Source: Devosia marina (lineage in GTDB: Bacteria > Pseudomonadota > Alphaproteobacteria > Rhizobiales > Devosiaceae). Taken from it: a stretch of 64,000 nucleotides of DNA. A program made the position numbers and the translations under genes. Numbering within the stretch: position 1 is the stretch's first letter; every line of letters begins with the position of its first letter. The stretch spans positions 186,001 to 250,000 of the forward strand of contig NZ_WQRF01000002.1 of NCBI RefSeq assembly GCF_009758415.1, given 5' to 3'. Positions 18,754-27,221 of this stretch are shown here, piece after piece. The notes under the pieces were generated by a model. The model worked only from the letters and a program-made list of their open reading frames with translations. It made no database searches and was not told where the DNA came from.

Positions 18754-19202
18754 TTGGCAGGCTCGTCCTTTTTCGTCTTGTCAGTGAGCGGCACCGCATA
18801 AAGTTCAAGCCGGTGATCCACCAGCTTATATCCGAGGCGTTTGGCAATTACCTCCTGGATGGCCTCGATCTCTTCGTTGCGGAACTCGATCACCGTGCCG
18901 GAGCGAATGTCGATGAGGTGGTCGTGATGCTCGTCGGGGATCAACTCGAATCGGGCGCGACCGTCCTTGAAGTCATGCTTGGTGACCAGGCCTGCCTCTT
19001 CGAACAGGTTCACCGTGCGATAGACCGTGGAGAGCGAAATGCGCAGATCAAGCGCCGAGGCGCGGCGATAGAGCTCCTCGACATCGGGATGATCGGAGGC
19101 CTCTTCGATGACCCGGGCAATGGTGCGCCGCTGGTCGGTCATCCGCATGCCGCGCGCGACGCAAGCCTCCTCAAGGGTGGGCTCGGTAGGGTTTCTGTTC
19201 AA
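18750..19202 (-). CDS. mur: Fur-family metalloregulator, probably Mur (manganese-responsive)
   Basis: This 150-residue regulator has the winged-helix region with ERRASALDLRISLSTVYRTVN-like layout: the recognition helix lies around STVYRTVNLFEEAG. The metal-binding segment is DEHHDHLID, followed by the dimerisation domain. The structural CxxC zinc motif is absent. In Hyphomicrobiales the Fur orthologue beside rimI/tsaB mostly acts as Mur, repressing manganese uptake, because Irr and RirA handle iron. The name is therefore by context and lineage, and it could be listed as fur. It is co-transcribed with plsC. Confidence 0.82.
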   Translation of the reverse strand: MNRNPTEPTLEEACVARGMRMTDQRRTIARVIEEASDHPDVEELYRRASALDLRISLSTVYRTVNLFEEAGLVTKHDFKDGRARFELIPDEHHDHLIDIRSGTVIEFRNEEIEAIQEVIAKRLGYKLVDHRLELYAVPLTDKTKKDEPAK

Positions 19203-19238
19203 GCCGTCGCTCCCTGCCTGGGTTTCAAGAGGGTTCGG

Positions 19239-19718
19239 TTACCCAAGATCGCGGGCCATGACAAGCGCGGTGGCGGCGCTGCCATCGGGACGGGGATAAT
19301 AGCCCTTCCGTTTCGAAATGGCCGCAAAGCCAAGCTTTTCGTAGAGCTTGATGGCCGGATTGTTTTGCTCATCGACCTCAAGGAACATGCGCCGGGCCGG
19401 CGACAGCATGAGATCGGCAAACACCGCGTCCAGCAGGGCGCGGCCCACACCCTTGCCGCGCCATTTGGGATCCACGGCGATGGTGAGCAGCTCGGCCTCG
19501 TCGGCGGCGATGCGGATCAGCGCAAAGCCGGCAATCCTGCGGCGCGCATCGCAGGCCACAAAGGCCGGACACGCAGGGTCGGCCAGAAAACTCTCGAACT
19601 CCGGGCTCGGCCAGCCGCGATAAAAGCTCAATGCGTGTATGCGCGCCAATTCCGCTGCGTCGCCGATTTCGGCCGGTTCGACATGCAGCCCGCCGGGGGC
19701 CATCCAGAATTTGAGCAT
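19239..19718 (-). CDS. rimI: Ribosomal protein S18 alanine N-acetyltransferase RimI-like
   Basis: This 159-residue GNAT acetyltransferase has the acetyl-CoA pyrophosphate loop in the form RGKGVGRALL and a downstream FLEVDEQNNPAIKLYEKLGF block typical of RimI. Its ATG overlaps the tsaB stop (TGATG), so it is translated with TsaB. That pairing is common in alphaproteobacteria. The natural substrate (S18 N-terminus or another protein) is inferred from the family. Confidence 0.85.
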   Translation of the reverse strand: MLKFWMAPGGLHVEPAEIGDAAELARIHALSFYRGWPSPEFESFLADPACPAFVACDARRRIAGFALIRIAADEAELLTIAVDPKWRGKGVGRALLDAVFADLMLSPARRMFLEVDEQNNPAIKLYEKLGFAAISKRKGYYPRPDGSAATALVMARDLG

Positions 19719-20326
19719 CAGGCCCGCCTCGGTATGCGCGCCGCGTCCTGTGGCTTGGCGTCGGCATCGCGCACATAGGTGGCGTGGGGCGGGAAGGCAA
19801 GCGGATCGGCCGCCGCGGCAAAGCGGGCCATGGCGGCAATGTCGATGAAGGGAGACTGGATCAGTTCTGCGCCCTCAGGCACGGCGGCCACGGCCTGTTC
19901 CATGGGCAGGAGGCGCGGACCATTCAGACTGACGCCGGGAGTTTCAAACAGTTCGAAATAGGCTTCGCCGCGGCGCGCATCGAGTAGTACAGCCACCGGA
20001 CCGGAAGGCGCCGAAAGCGACAGGGCGAGCAGGTTGGGTATGCCCAGGACGGGGATATTGCGCGCGACGCCCAGCCCGCGGGCGGCCGAGAGGCCGATCC
20101 TGAGGCCGGTGAAGGACCCGGGGCCGGTGGTGACGGCAATGCGGGCAATGTCGGGGTGACCCAGTCCATTGCGCGCCAAGAGGGTCTCAAGCCGGCCGAA
20201 CAGGATCTCGGCATGGCCCTTGGCGATATCGACCAGTTCCACATCCACCTGCCCGTCGGCGCGCAACAGGGCCAGTTGCAGGCGCGGCGCGGCGGTATCG
20301 ATGGCAAGGGTGATCGGCTGGGTCAT
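19718..20326 (-). CDS. tsaB: tRNA N6-threonylcarbamoyladenosine synthesis protein TsaB
   Basis: This 202-residue ASKHA-fold protein partners TsaD and TsaE in forming t6A37 on ANN-decoding tRNAs. The signature PGSFTGLRIGLSAARGL lies around residue 69, and the N-terminus LAIDTAAPRLQLALL is typical. It is the first gene of the minus-strand unit tsaB-rimI-mur-plsC and is divergent from lnt with a 145-base gap, which must contain both promoters. Confidence 0.93.
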   Translation of the reverse strand: MTQPITLAIDTAAPRLQLALLRADGQVDVELVDIAKGHAEILFGRLETLLARNGLGHPDIARIAVTTGPGSFTGLRIGLSAARGLGVARNIPVLGIPNLLALSLSAPSGPVAVLLDARRGEAYFELFETPGVSLNGPRLLPMEQAVAAVPEGAELIQSPFIDIAAMARFAAAADPLAFPPHATYVRDADAKPQDAARIPRRA

Positions 20327-20471
20327 GCTGGCTCCCGTTCCGGCTGGTGGAACGCTTATTTGGGAGTAGCCCTAGAGGCGGGCCAAGTCTACCACCAAGC
20401 ACCCGGCTTGACGCTTTAAGTGGCGGCGACCACCTTGCCCCTATGCCTAGTGATTCGCCCCTTTTGTCCCC

Positions 20472-22088
20472 ATGACCTGGCTGGCCGAAACCACCATGCT
20501 CAGCCATGGCTGGCGCCGCTTTGTGCTGCTGCTGCTTGCCGGGGCCATTGCGGGTCTCTCGGTGCCGCCGTTCTTTATCCTGCCCGCGCTGTTCGTGGCC
20601 ATGCCGATCTGGGTCTGGGCATTGGACGGGGCGGAAAGACTGGGGGGCTGGCGGCGTCTGTTCGGCCCCGCCTTTTCCATTGGCTTTGCCTTTGGCCTTG
20701 GCTATTTTCTGGTGGCACTTCATTGGCTCGGCGCGGCCTTTTTTATCGACGGCGGCTGGGTGCTGGCGGCCATGCCGGTAGCCATTGTGGCGCTTGCCGC
20801 ACTGATTGCGCTGTTTTGGGGGCTGGCCAGCGCCTTGGCGCATTTGAGCTGGAGCCACGGTTGGGTGCGCATCCTGACGCTTGCGGCCTGGCTGAGCGCG
20901 GCCGAGTACGCACGCGGGCATATCTTCACCGGCTTCCCCTTCGACCTTCTTGGCTACAGCCTGACCGGGACGGACGAGATGATGCAACTGGCCTCGGTAA
21001 TCGGGGTTTATGGGCTGACCTTCCTGGCGCCGCTACTGGCGATGACCCCGGCCCTGGTCTGGCCGGCCGACAATCGCGGCTGGTCACAACGCCTGGCGCC
21101 GGTTTTCCTGGCGCTGCTGGTGATTGCCGGCCAGCTTGGCTTTGGCTGGAATCGGCTGAGCGGCACGGTGTCGACCGAACGGCAGGACATGGCGCTGCGC
21201 CTGGTGCAGCCGCTGGTCTATGAACACGCCGATTTCGGCAATGTCGACCCGGTGGCGCTGATCGACCGGCTGCTGATGCTTTCCGACATGCGCATGAACC
21301 CCGATGACCAGGGGCTCGACGACATCACCCATCTCATCTGGCCCGAATCGAGCCTGCCGTTCTTCCTGGAAACCTATCCCGAGGCCCTGGCGCGTATTGC
21401 CCGCTTGCTGCCCGAACAAACCAGTCTGATCGCCGGGGTGCCGCGCCGCGCCTTTGCGACCGGACTAGAGGACAACACAGCGCCGCCGCATAATTCGGTC
21501 GTGGCGATCGACACCGAGGGCGAGGTGGTGGCGAGTTATGACAAGTCCCATCTGGTGCCGTTCGGCGAATATCTGCCCTTTGCCGAATTCTTTGCGCAAT
21601 TGGGCATCAGGCAGTTCGTGCCAGGCGCTGATGGCTGGTCGCCCGGCGACGTAAAACGGCGCCTGTTGACCCTGCCCGCGGCGCCGGCGCCGCTGGTGCT
21701 GGTCTGCTACGAGATCATCTTTTCGGGTGATCTGGGCGACACGGCAGGCGCCCAGTTCCTGCTCAACCTGACCAATGACGCCTGGTTCGATGGCTCGGTT
21801 GGTCCGGCCCAGCACGCACACCATGCGAGACTCCGCGCTGTCGAAGAGGGCATGAGCCTGGTGCGGGCCGCCAATACTGGCCTGACCTTTGCCACCGATC
21901 CTTTGGGACGGATCAGCGCCGAACTGGCGCCGGGGGAAATGGCCGTGCTCGATGTGCGCCCGCATGAGCGGCTGGCTGGAACCGTGTTCCAGTCGGTGCG
22001 GCACTGGCCGGTGCTGATCGCCACACTGGCCGGGATATTGGCCGGGCTCGTCGCCTCGCGCCGGGTTCAGAAGCGGCGGCCGGAATAG
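20472..22088 (+). CDS. lnt: Apolipoprotein N-acyltransferase
   Basis: This 538-residue inner-membrane enzyme adds the third acyl chain to the N-terminal Cys of lipoproteins. Several hydrophobic helices fill about residues 15-225, followed by a periplasmic nitrilase domain with the catalytic triad: E292 in WPESSLPF, K358 in YDKSHLVPFGEYLP and C412 in VCYEIIF. A last helix lies near residues 508-528. In many rhizobia lnt sits with ybeY and corC. Here it stands alone, next to tsaB. Confidence 0.95.
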   Translation: MTWLAETTMLSHGWRRFVLLLLAGAIAGLSVPPFFILPALFVAMPIWVWALDGAERLGGWRRLFGPAFSIGFAFGLGYFLVALHWLGAAFFIDGGWVLAAMPVAIVALAALIALFWGLASALAHLSWSHGWVRILTLAAWLSAAEYARGHIFTGFPFDLLGYSLTGTDEMMQLASVIGVYGLTFLAPLLAMTPALVWPADNRGWSQRLAPVFLALLVIAGQLGFGWNRLSGTVSTERQDMALRLVQPLVYEHADFGNVDPVALIDRLLMLSDMRMNPDDQGLDDITHLIWPESSLPFFLETYPEALARIARLLPEQTSLIAGVPRRAFATGLEDNTAPPHNSVVAIDTEGEVVASYDKSHLVPFGEYLPFAEFFAQLGIRQFVPGADGWSPGDVKRRLLTLPAAPAPLVLVCYEIIFSGDLGDTAGAQFLLNLTNDAWFDGSVGPAQHAHHARLRAVEEGMSLVRAANTGLTFATDPLGRISAELAPGEMAVLDVRPHERLAGTVFQSVRHWPVLIATLAGILAGLVASRRVQKRRPE

Positions 22089-22124
22089 CAAAACCCCGAC
22101 TGCATTGCTGCAGTCGGGGTTTTG
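22089..22124. terminator. Bidirectional intrinsic terminator between lnt and tRNA-Leu
   Basis: A perfect 16-bp stem (22089-22104 with 22109-22124) closes on the loop TTGC. It is flanked by A4 on one side and T4 on the other, so it can terminate both lnt and the convergent tRNA transcript. Confidence 0.93.
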
Positions 22125-22130
22125 AGAAAT

Positions 22131-22215
22131 TGGTGCCCAGAAAAGGACTCGAACCTTCACGCCTTGCGGCACACGGACCTGAACCGTGCGCGTCTACCAA
22201 TTCCGCCATCTGGGC
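22131..22215 (-). tRNA. tRNA-Leu (anticodon CAG)
   Basis: On the minus strand a class II tRNA of 85 bases folds with acceptor stem GCCCAGA/TCTGGGC. The D-loop reads GGTAGACGC, the anticodon loop is TTCAGGT (anticodon CAG, reading CTG), and a long variable arm TGCCGCAAGGCGT follows. The T-loop is GGTTCGAGTCC. The 3' CCA is encoded (22131-22133). No other tRNA is seen in the window. Confidence 0.96.
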
Positions 22216-22430
22216 GACGGCGGTGTGTCTATGGCGATGCCGGGGCATTGTCAATGCGCATTCACATAGATTGTCAGAAGTTTGCACCGTCGCGGGTTTT
22301 CGGCCCGCAGCAGGCGGTGCACATTCCGGCCCGGAACGGGGTTTGCAGCGTGCAGCAAGGCTCGACAGGGGCGGCCGGGCTGGGCTAGAAGCGGAGCCAA
22401 TATCGTCTCGCCTGATCTCGGAGCCCCACC

Positions 22431-23420
22431 ATGGATCGCAATACCCCCAAGCTCGTCACCATTTTCGGCGGGTCGGGCTTTGTCGGCAATCATCTGGTGC
22501 AAGTGCTGGCCCGCCAGGGCTATCGCATTCGCGTCGCGGTGCGCCGTCCGGATCTGGCCGGTGAAGTGCGCATGTTCGGCGGCGTCGGGCAGGTGGTGCC
22601 GATCCAGGCCAATTTGCGCAATGAAGCTTCGGTGCAGCGCGCTGCAGCGGGTGCGGACATCGTCATCAACCTGGTCGGGGTTGCTCATCAAGCCGGCAAG
22701 CAGAGCTTTCAGGCGGTGCATGTGGACGGTGCAGCGGCGGTGGCCCGCGCGGCCAAGGCGGCCGGCGCGACCGCACTGGTGCATCTCTCGGCGCTCGGCG
22801 TCGACAAGGCGGCCGATGTCAGCGCCTATGCCGCCTCCAAGCTCCAGGGCGAAGAGGCCGTGCTTGCGGCTTTCCCGCAGGCCGTCATCATCCGTCCCTC
22901 GCTGATGTTCGGCCAGGGCGACGGGTTCTTTAACCTGATGGGGTCGCTGGCCCGCATCCTGCCGGTGATGCCGCTGATTTCCGGCAAGACATTGTTCCAG
23001 CCGGTCTTTGTGGGCGATGTCGCCGACGCCATCGCCAAGGCCGCCCAAGGCGCGGTCAAGACCGGCCGTGTCTACGAGCTGGGCGGGCCCGACGTGGAGA
23101 GCCACAAGGTGCTCATGCAGCGCATTCTGCGTGAGGCCGGCCGCAATCCGATGCTGGTTTCCGTGCCATCGGGGCTGATGAAATTCATGGCCTCGCTGAT
23201 GGGCATTCTGCCGTTCAAGCCGCTGATCACGCCCGATCAGGTGGAACTGCTGGGCGTCGACAATGTCGTGTCCGAGGCCGCGCAGAAGGAAAAACGCACT
23301 CTGGCCGCCTTTGACATTGCGCCCACCGGCATGGACGAAATCCTGCCCACCTATATGTGGCGCTTCCGCCGCCACGGCGAGTTCGACCGCGAAGGCGGCT
23401 CGCCGGTGATCCCGACCTGA
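22431..23420 (+). CDS. Complex I NDUFA9-family NAD(P)-binding protein
   Basis: This 329-residue extended short-chain dehydrogenase/epimerase-like protein starts with a Rossmann glycine motif FGGSGFVGNHL. It belongs to the group annotated as complex I NDUFA9 subunit family, common as a single gene in alphaproteobacteria and related to the mitochondrial accessory subunit of NADH dehydrogenase. A catalytic Tyr-x3-Lys is present as YAASK. Whether it binds complex I here is unproven. GGAG lies about 7 bases upstream of the ATG. It stands alone, with its own terminator. Confidence 0.85.
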   Translation: MDRNTPKLVTIFGGSGFVGNHLVQVLARQGYRIRVAVRRPDLAGEVRMFGGVGQVVPIQANLRNEASVQRAAAGADIVINLVGVAHQAGKQSFQAVHVDGAAAVARAAKAAGATALVHLSALGVDKAADVSAYAASKLQGEEAVLAAFPQAVIIRPSLMFGQGDGFFNLMGSLARILPVMPLISGKTLFQPVFVGDVADAIAKAAQGAVKTGRVYELGGPDVESHKVLMQRILREAGRNPMLVSVPSGLMKFMASLMGILPFKPLITPDQVELLGVDNVVSEAAQKEKRTLAAFDIAPTGMDEILPTYMWRFRRHGEFDREGGSPVIPT

Positions 23421-23453
23421 TCACGGGCGCAAGGCGCAGCAGCAAGTTTATCA

Positions 23454-23479
23454 CCCCGGGCTCAAGGCCCGGGGTTTTT
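23454..23479 (+). terminator. Intrinsic terminator after the NDUFA9-like gene
   Basis: CCCCGGGC (23454-23461), the loop TCAAG, then GCCCGGGG (23467-23474) followed by TTTTT. It is a strong GC stem with a T run. Confidence 0.9.
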
Positions 23480-23536
23480 GTTTGATCGGTCGGGCTTTCC
23501 GGTGTGGCGCGCAGGAGGCCATAGCGTGAAATATTC

Positions 23537-23552
23537 TCAAGATATATCTTGA
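23537..23552. promoter_or_regulatory. Perfect 16-bp palindrome upstream of padR (probable operator)
   Basis: TCAAGATATATCTTGA is a perfect palindrome centred about 72 bases before the PadR-family start codon. A second, imperfect copy of its core overlaps the ribosome site of the same gene. PadR-family proteins commonly repress their own promoters through such sites. Confidence 0.65.
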
Positions 23553-23597
23553 ATGCACATCCTCGAGGGCCAATCTGCTGGGTTGAAGGGCTGTGTG

Positions 23598-23615
23598 ATA
23601 TATCTGGAGATAGAT
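23598..23615. promoter_or_regulatory. Second palindrome, overlapping the padR ribosome-binding site
   Basis: TATCTGGAGATA (23601-23612) is a 5-bp inverted repeat around GG with partly symmetric AT flanks. It shares ATATCT with the upstream 16-bp palindrome and contains the GGAG ribosome site of the gene starting at 23617. Protein bound here would block translation start or transcription. Confidence 0.5.
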
Positions 23616-23616
23616 T

Positions 23617-24318
23617 ATGAGCTACTGGAAGAATGGTGAACCGAACTGGCGTCATATCGAACGCATGGCGCGGCGCGGCTGGGGCCGGATGGCCCGTATG
23701 GCCGATGAAGAGTTCGGCCAGGTTGGCGGCAATTTTCGTGTCGGCCGCATGCTGGCTTCGGGAGATCTGCGGCTTGTGGCGCTCTATTTCATCGAGCAGC
23801 AGCCCCGGCACGGCTATGACCTGATCAAGGCGGTCGAGGAACGCTCCAATGGCGTTTATTCGCCCAGCCCTGGCATTGTCTATCCGGCGCTGACCTATCT
23901 GGAAGAGGCCGGCTTTGTCACCTCGGCCATCGATGGCAACAAGAAGCTTTATACGATTACAGAAGAGGGCAAGAGCCATCTCGAGGACAATCGCGAGGCG
24001 GTTGCCGGTACGCTGGATTTCCTGGCACGGACCGGCGAGCAGATGAGCCGGTTCCGCGAATTCGTAAAGGCCGACTGGCCGTTTGCGGGCGACCCCGAAG
24101 AGGGCAATGTGCCGCCCCATTGGGCTGAACGGGAATCGTCGACCGATCGACCGATGAAGGACGCCATTCCCGAACTCGAGGCAGCCCGCAAGACGCTCAA
24201 AGAAGCTATCAAACGGGTTCGACGCGGGGACAAGGAGCAGCAACGCAAGGCCGCCGCTGTATTGCAGCACGCGGCCACGGCCCTTTATGCACTGGGCGAT
24301 GACGAGGTGGACATCTAG
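23617..24318 (+). CDS. PadR-family transcriptional regulator
   Basis: This 233-residue protein has a PadR winged-helix domain at about 45-120 (LRLVALYFIEQQPRHGYDLI, then PGIVYPALTYLEEAG) preceded by a basic, aromatic N-terminus. The C-terminal helical part (about 175-230) is charged and likely dimerises. PadR proteins repress stress, efflux or metabolic genes. The target here is unknown, and the only visible sites are the two palindromes directly upstream, which points to autoregulation. No efflux gene is adjacent. Confidence 0.88.
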   Translation: MSYWKNGEPNWRHIERMARRGWGRMARMADEEFGQVGGNFRVGRMLASGDLRLVALYFIEQQPRHGYDLIKAVEERSNGVYSPSPGIVYPALTYLEEAGFVTSAIDGNKKLYTITEEGKSHLEDNREAVAGTLDFLARTGEQMSRFREFVKADWPFAGDPEEGNVPPHWAERESSTDRPMKDAIPELEAARKTLKEAIKRVRRGDKEQQRKAAAVLQHAATALYALGDDEVDI

Positions 24319-24330
24319 GCCACGGACCTG

Positions 24331-24353
24331 CCTTCTCCCTTGGCGGGAGAAGG
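24331..24353. repeat. REP-like hairpin after padR
   Basis: CCTTCTCCC (24331-24339), loop TTGGC, GGGAGAAGG (24345-24353). Hairpins of this composition are common dispersed intergenic elements in alphaproteobacteria. It lies between convergent genes and may also end transcription. No T run follows. Confidence 0.6.
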
Positions 24354-24367
24354 TGGCCCCACGCAGA

Positions 24368-25057
24368 TCAAGCGCCCGGCTTGGTCCTGAGGAAATCCAA
24401 AACCATCTGCACGGCATGGGCCTCGCGTTCCTGCACCATGTTGACGCTGGTCAGGTCGCGTTCGAAGATCACTGAAAGAGTCGCCGTATTCGAGACGTAA
24501 AAGAAGCCCAGCGCCGCCACCGAAATATAGAGCTGCACCGGATCGACATCGCGGCGGAACACGCCGGTGGCGGCGCCGCGTTCGATGATCGCGGCGATCT
24601 GCCCGACCAGAGGCGAATGCAACGCCTTGATATCGGGCATGGTTTTGAGGAACCGCGCATTTTCAATGTTTTCCGTGCCCAGAAGGCGCGGAAACCAGGG
24701 ATTGGCCAGGAAGTGCCGGAAGGTGAAGCGCACCAGGCGGTCCATGGCCTGCACCGGATCATATTGGTCGAGCGATAGGGCGCGCTCGCCCTTGCGGATT
24801 TCCTGATAGGCATCGAGCAGCACCGCGCGGTACAGCTCCTCCTTGTTGCCGAAGTAATGGTAGAGCAGGCGCTTATTGGCCCCTGCCCGATCGGCAATCG
24901 CGTCCACCCGAGCCCCTTCAAAACCGCGATCAGCGAACTCCACCCGCGCGGCAGCGAGGATGGAGGCCTTGGTCTTGGCCGAATTGCGGGGCCGCTTTGA
25001 CGCCTCAGCCTTGCGCCGAGGCGTCTCCACGGTCGCGGGTGAAGATGGATCGGACAC
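24368..25057 (-). CDS. TetR-family transcriptional regulator
   Basis: This 229-residue regulator has an N-terminal TetR helix-turn-helix (about 25-75, including ILAAARVEFADRGF and ANKRLLYHYFGNKEELY) and a C-terminal ligand domain resembling the RutR/YcdC group. If the GTG at 25057 is the start, it overlaps the end of tctA by 53 bases. A GTG at 25030 is an alternative. The coding order tctC-tctB-tctA-tetR on one strand suggests it controls the transporter. A candidate ACCA-N2-TGGT site lies upstream of tctC. Confidence 0.82.
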   Translation of the reverse strand: MSDPSSPATVETPRRKAEASKRPRNSAKTKASILAAARVEFADRGFEGARVDAIADRAGANKRLLYHYFGNKEELYRAVLLDAYQEIRKGERALSLDQYDPVQAMDRLVRFTFRHFLANPWFPRLLGTENIENARFLKTMPDIKALHSPLVGQIAAIIERGAATGVFRRDVDPVQLYISVAALGFFYVSNTATLSVIFERDLTSVNMVQEREAHAVQMVLDFLRTKPGA

Positions 25058-26531
25058 GTTTGGACACCGCCGGAATGGACATGAGGATGGTCAGGATGAT
25101 GATAATGCAGATAACAGCGCTGATAGGCCGGGTAAAGAACGGGCTCGGATCGCCATTGGTCAGCAACAGTCCGCGCCGCAGGTTGAGATCGAGCAGATCG
25201 CCCAGGATGATGCCCAGCACCAGCGGAGCCATCGGGTATTTCATCTCGCGCAGGATGAACCCGATAATGCCGAAAGCCACCATGACATAGACGTCGAACA
25301 TGCGCTGGGTGATGGCAAAGCTGCCGACCACGCAGAGCACATAGACCACCGCCATCAGCCGCTCGCGCGGCACCTGCAGAACTGTGAGGAGCGGCCGGGT
25401 GAGGGTCAGACCGAAGATCAGCATGGCGATGGTGGAGAACAGCAGGATCGCCACGATCTGATAGAGAAATTCGGGGTTCTCGGTCATCAGCAGGGGGCCA
25501 GGGCGGATACCATGAATGAACATGGCCGCGATCAGCACCGCCGCCGCCGCCGAGCCGGGCAGCGCGAGGGTGAGCGTGGGGATCATGGCACCGGGAATGA
25601 CCGCGGAATTGCCGGTTTCGGCGGCGATCAGCCCTTCCTGGCTGCCCTTGCCAAACATATGTTTTTCCTTGCTGACCCGTTTGGCAGCCGCATAGCTGGC
25701 CCAGGCCCCCACATCTTCGCCCACGCCCGGAACAATGCCGACGAAAGTGCCGATCAGGCCCGAGCGGATGGTGGTCCACTTGTATTGGAAGACCTCGGAA
25801 AAGCGCGGGATGACCCGGTCACCGGAGGAAATGATGCGGGCCTGGGCGGTGCGTTTCATCACGCCCAGGATTTCGGCAAAGCCGAAGGCACCGACCATGG
25901 CCGGGATCAGGTCGACACCGCCACCGAGCGATGAAATGCCGAAGGTAAAGCGCTGGTGCGCATGCAGGGTCTCCATGCCCACCATGGCCACGAGCAGCCC
26001 CAATATGCCGGCAATATAGCCCTTGAGCGGATCATCGATGGCGGTCAACTGGCCGGAGATGATGACGCCGAACAGGGCCAGCCAGAAGAATTCATAGGTA
26101 CCGAACTTGAGCGCGGCTTCGGCCAGCAGCGGGGCAATCAGCGCCAGGGCAATGATGCCGACAATGGTACCCAGGGTCGAGGAGGTGGTGGCCAGGCCCA
26201 TGGCGGTGCCGGCCTTGCCCTGCAGGGCCAGCGGGTGCCCGTCGAGCGTGGTGGCGGCGCTGGCCGGGGTGCCGGGAATGGAGAGCAGTATGGCCGTGCG
26301 GCTGCCGCCATAAATGGCGCCGCAATACAGGCACATCAGACACAAAATGGCCTGGTCGGGCGCCATCTTGTAGGTGAGGGTCACCAGAAGGGCTACGCCC
26401 ATGGTGGCGGTCAAGCCAGGCAGGGCACCAATGACAATCCCGAGCAGTGTAGCCCAGGCAATGTTGAACAGGGACACCGGAGTGAAGAAATGGGCGAGCC
26501 CGCCGCCCAGCATCAGAAGTCCGTCAAACAT
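25005..26531 (-). CDS. tctA: Tripartite tricarboxylate transporter, large permease subunit TctA
   Basis: This 508-residue permease has about 11-12 hydrophobic helices. It shows the TctA signature LLGIVIGALPGLTATMGVALL near the N-terminus and a second related repeat FVGIVPGVGEDVGAW in the middle. Together with TctB and the periplasmic TctC it takes up a carboxylate, driven by an ion gradient. The substrate cannot be read from the sequence. It follows tctB after 12 bases. Confidence 0.94.
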   Translation of the reverse strand: MFDGLLMLGGGLAHFFTPVSLFNIAWATLLGIVIGALPGLTATMGVALLVTLTYKMAPDQAILCLMCLYCGAIYGGSRTAILLSIPGTPASAATTLDGHPLALQGKAGTAMGLATTSSTLGTIVGIIALALIAPLLAEAALKFGTYEFFWLALFGVIISGQLTAIDDPLKGYIAGILGLLVAMVGMETLHAHQRFTFGISSLGGGVDLIPAMVGAFGFAEILGVMKRTAQARIISSGDRVIPRFSEVFQYKWTTIRSGLIGTFVGIVPGVGEDVGAWASYAAAKRVSKEKHMFGKGSQEGLIAAETGNSAVIPGAMIPTLTLALPGSAAAAVLIAAMFIHGIRPGPLLMTENPEFLYQIVAILLFSTIAMLIFGLTLTRPLLTVLQVPRERLMAVVYVLCVVGSFAITQRMFDVYVMVAFGIIGFILREMKYPMAPLVLGIILGDLLDLNLRRGLLLTNGDPSPFFTRPISAVICIIIILTILMSIPAVSKRVRSIFTRDRGDASAQG

Positions 26532-26543
26532 GGTCGCGCCCTC

Positions 26544-27083
26544 CTATGGCAGCCGCACGAGGAAGGCGCGTTCGAATACCAGCGTCACCACGGTTGCGGT
26601 CACCACGGCCAGACCCGAGGCCCAGAGCAGGGATTTGCGCCAGGGTTTGCGCGGTTCGGAGAGCCAGCATTCAAAGACCATGATGAAAGTAAAGACAAAC
26701 AGGCCCGTTGCCGCCCAGAAGGGCAGGGTACCAACCAGTCCGAGCGTATAGATCAGTGCCAGCAGCATGACCGTGGCGGCGCGCGCCGCAGCGCTCGACA
26801 GCACGGCGCCGGACAATTGCTGCCAGCCCCCGGAAGCCGGGGTGCGGAGCGAGCGGAAGGAAAGGATCGTCCCACACAGAGTCAGCGCCATGGCGAGCAT
26901 GCCCGGCACCAGCCCTGGCACCGTCATGGGATGGATGCGGCGCACTTCGAGCCGATCCATGGTCCAGGCGCCATAAAAAATTGCCAGCCCAAGCAGAATG
27001 AAGAACAGACCGGCCAGCAGGTCGGCCTTGATCATGCCGGGTTCGGGGGCGGTTTCGGACGGAGGGGGCGTGTCGGTGGTCAT
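26544..27083 (-). CDS. tctB: Tripartite tricarboxylate transporter, small permease subunit TctB
   Basis: This 179-residue protein has four hydrophobic helices (about 22-40, 55-75, 93-135, 150-172), as expected for TctB. The frame stays open well upstream into two REP-like hairpins, so the coding part probably starts at 27083 (MTTDTPP), though the ribosome site there is weak. An ATG at 27125 preceded by AAGG is an alternative. It sits between tctC and tctA. Confidence 0.82.
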   Translation of the reverse strand: MTTDTPPPSETAPEPGMIKADLLAGLFFILLGLAIFYGAWTMDRLEVRRIHPMTVPGLVPGMLAMALTLCGTILSFRSLRTPASGGWQQLSGAVLSSAAARAATVMLLALIYTLGLVGTLPFWAATGLFVFTFIMVFECWLSEPRKPWRKSLLWASGLAVVTATVVTLVFERAFLVRLP

Positions 27084-27143
27084 GCGGAAATACCGGAAAA
27101 TCAAGGAATGGGTTGGCGCCGACATGTTGAACGCCATCCTTGT

Positions 27144-27166
27144 TCCCTCCCCCCAAAGGGGAGGGA
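27144..27166. repeat. REP-like hairpin 1 between tctC and tctB
   Basis: TCCCTCCCC (27144-27152) and GGGGAGGGA (27158-27166) with a 5-base loop. A second copy with the same stem lies 33 bases further on. Confidence 0.7.
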
Positions 27167-27198
27167 GACGATGGGCACCTGCGCCGCGGTCCTTGGCA

Positions 27199-27221
27199 TC
27201 CCTCCCCTCGATGGGGAGGGA
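27199..27221. repeat. REP-like hairpin 2 between tctC and tctB
   Basis: TCCCTCCCC (27199-27207) and GGGGAGGGA (27213-27221) with loop TCGAT, followed by a G-rich segment. The stem is identical to the element at 27144. Its place between the binding-protein gene and the permease genes suits a transcript-stabilising or attenuating role that makes more TctC than TctB and TctA. Confidence 0.7.

Noticed and set aside
22122..22388. Plus-strand open frame across the tRNA-Leu region
   Set aside because: It runs antisense through the tRNA gene and its flank, with no ribosome site.
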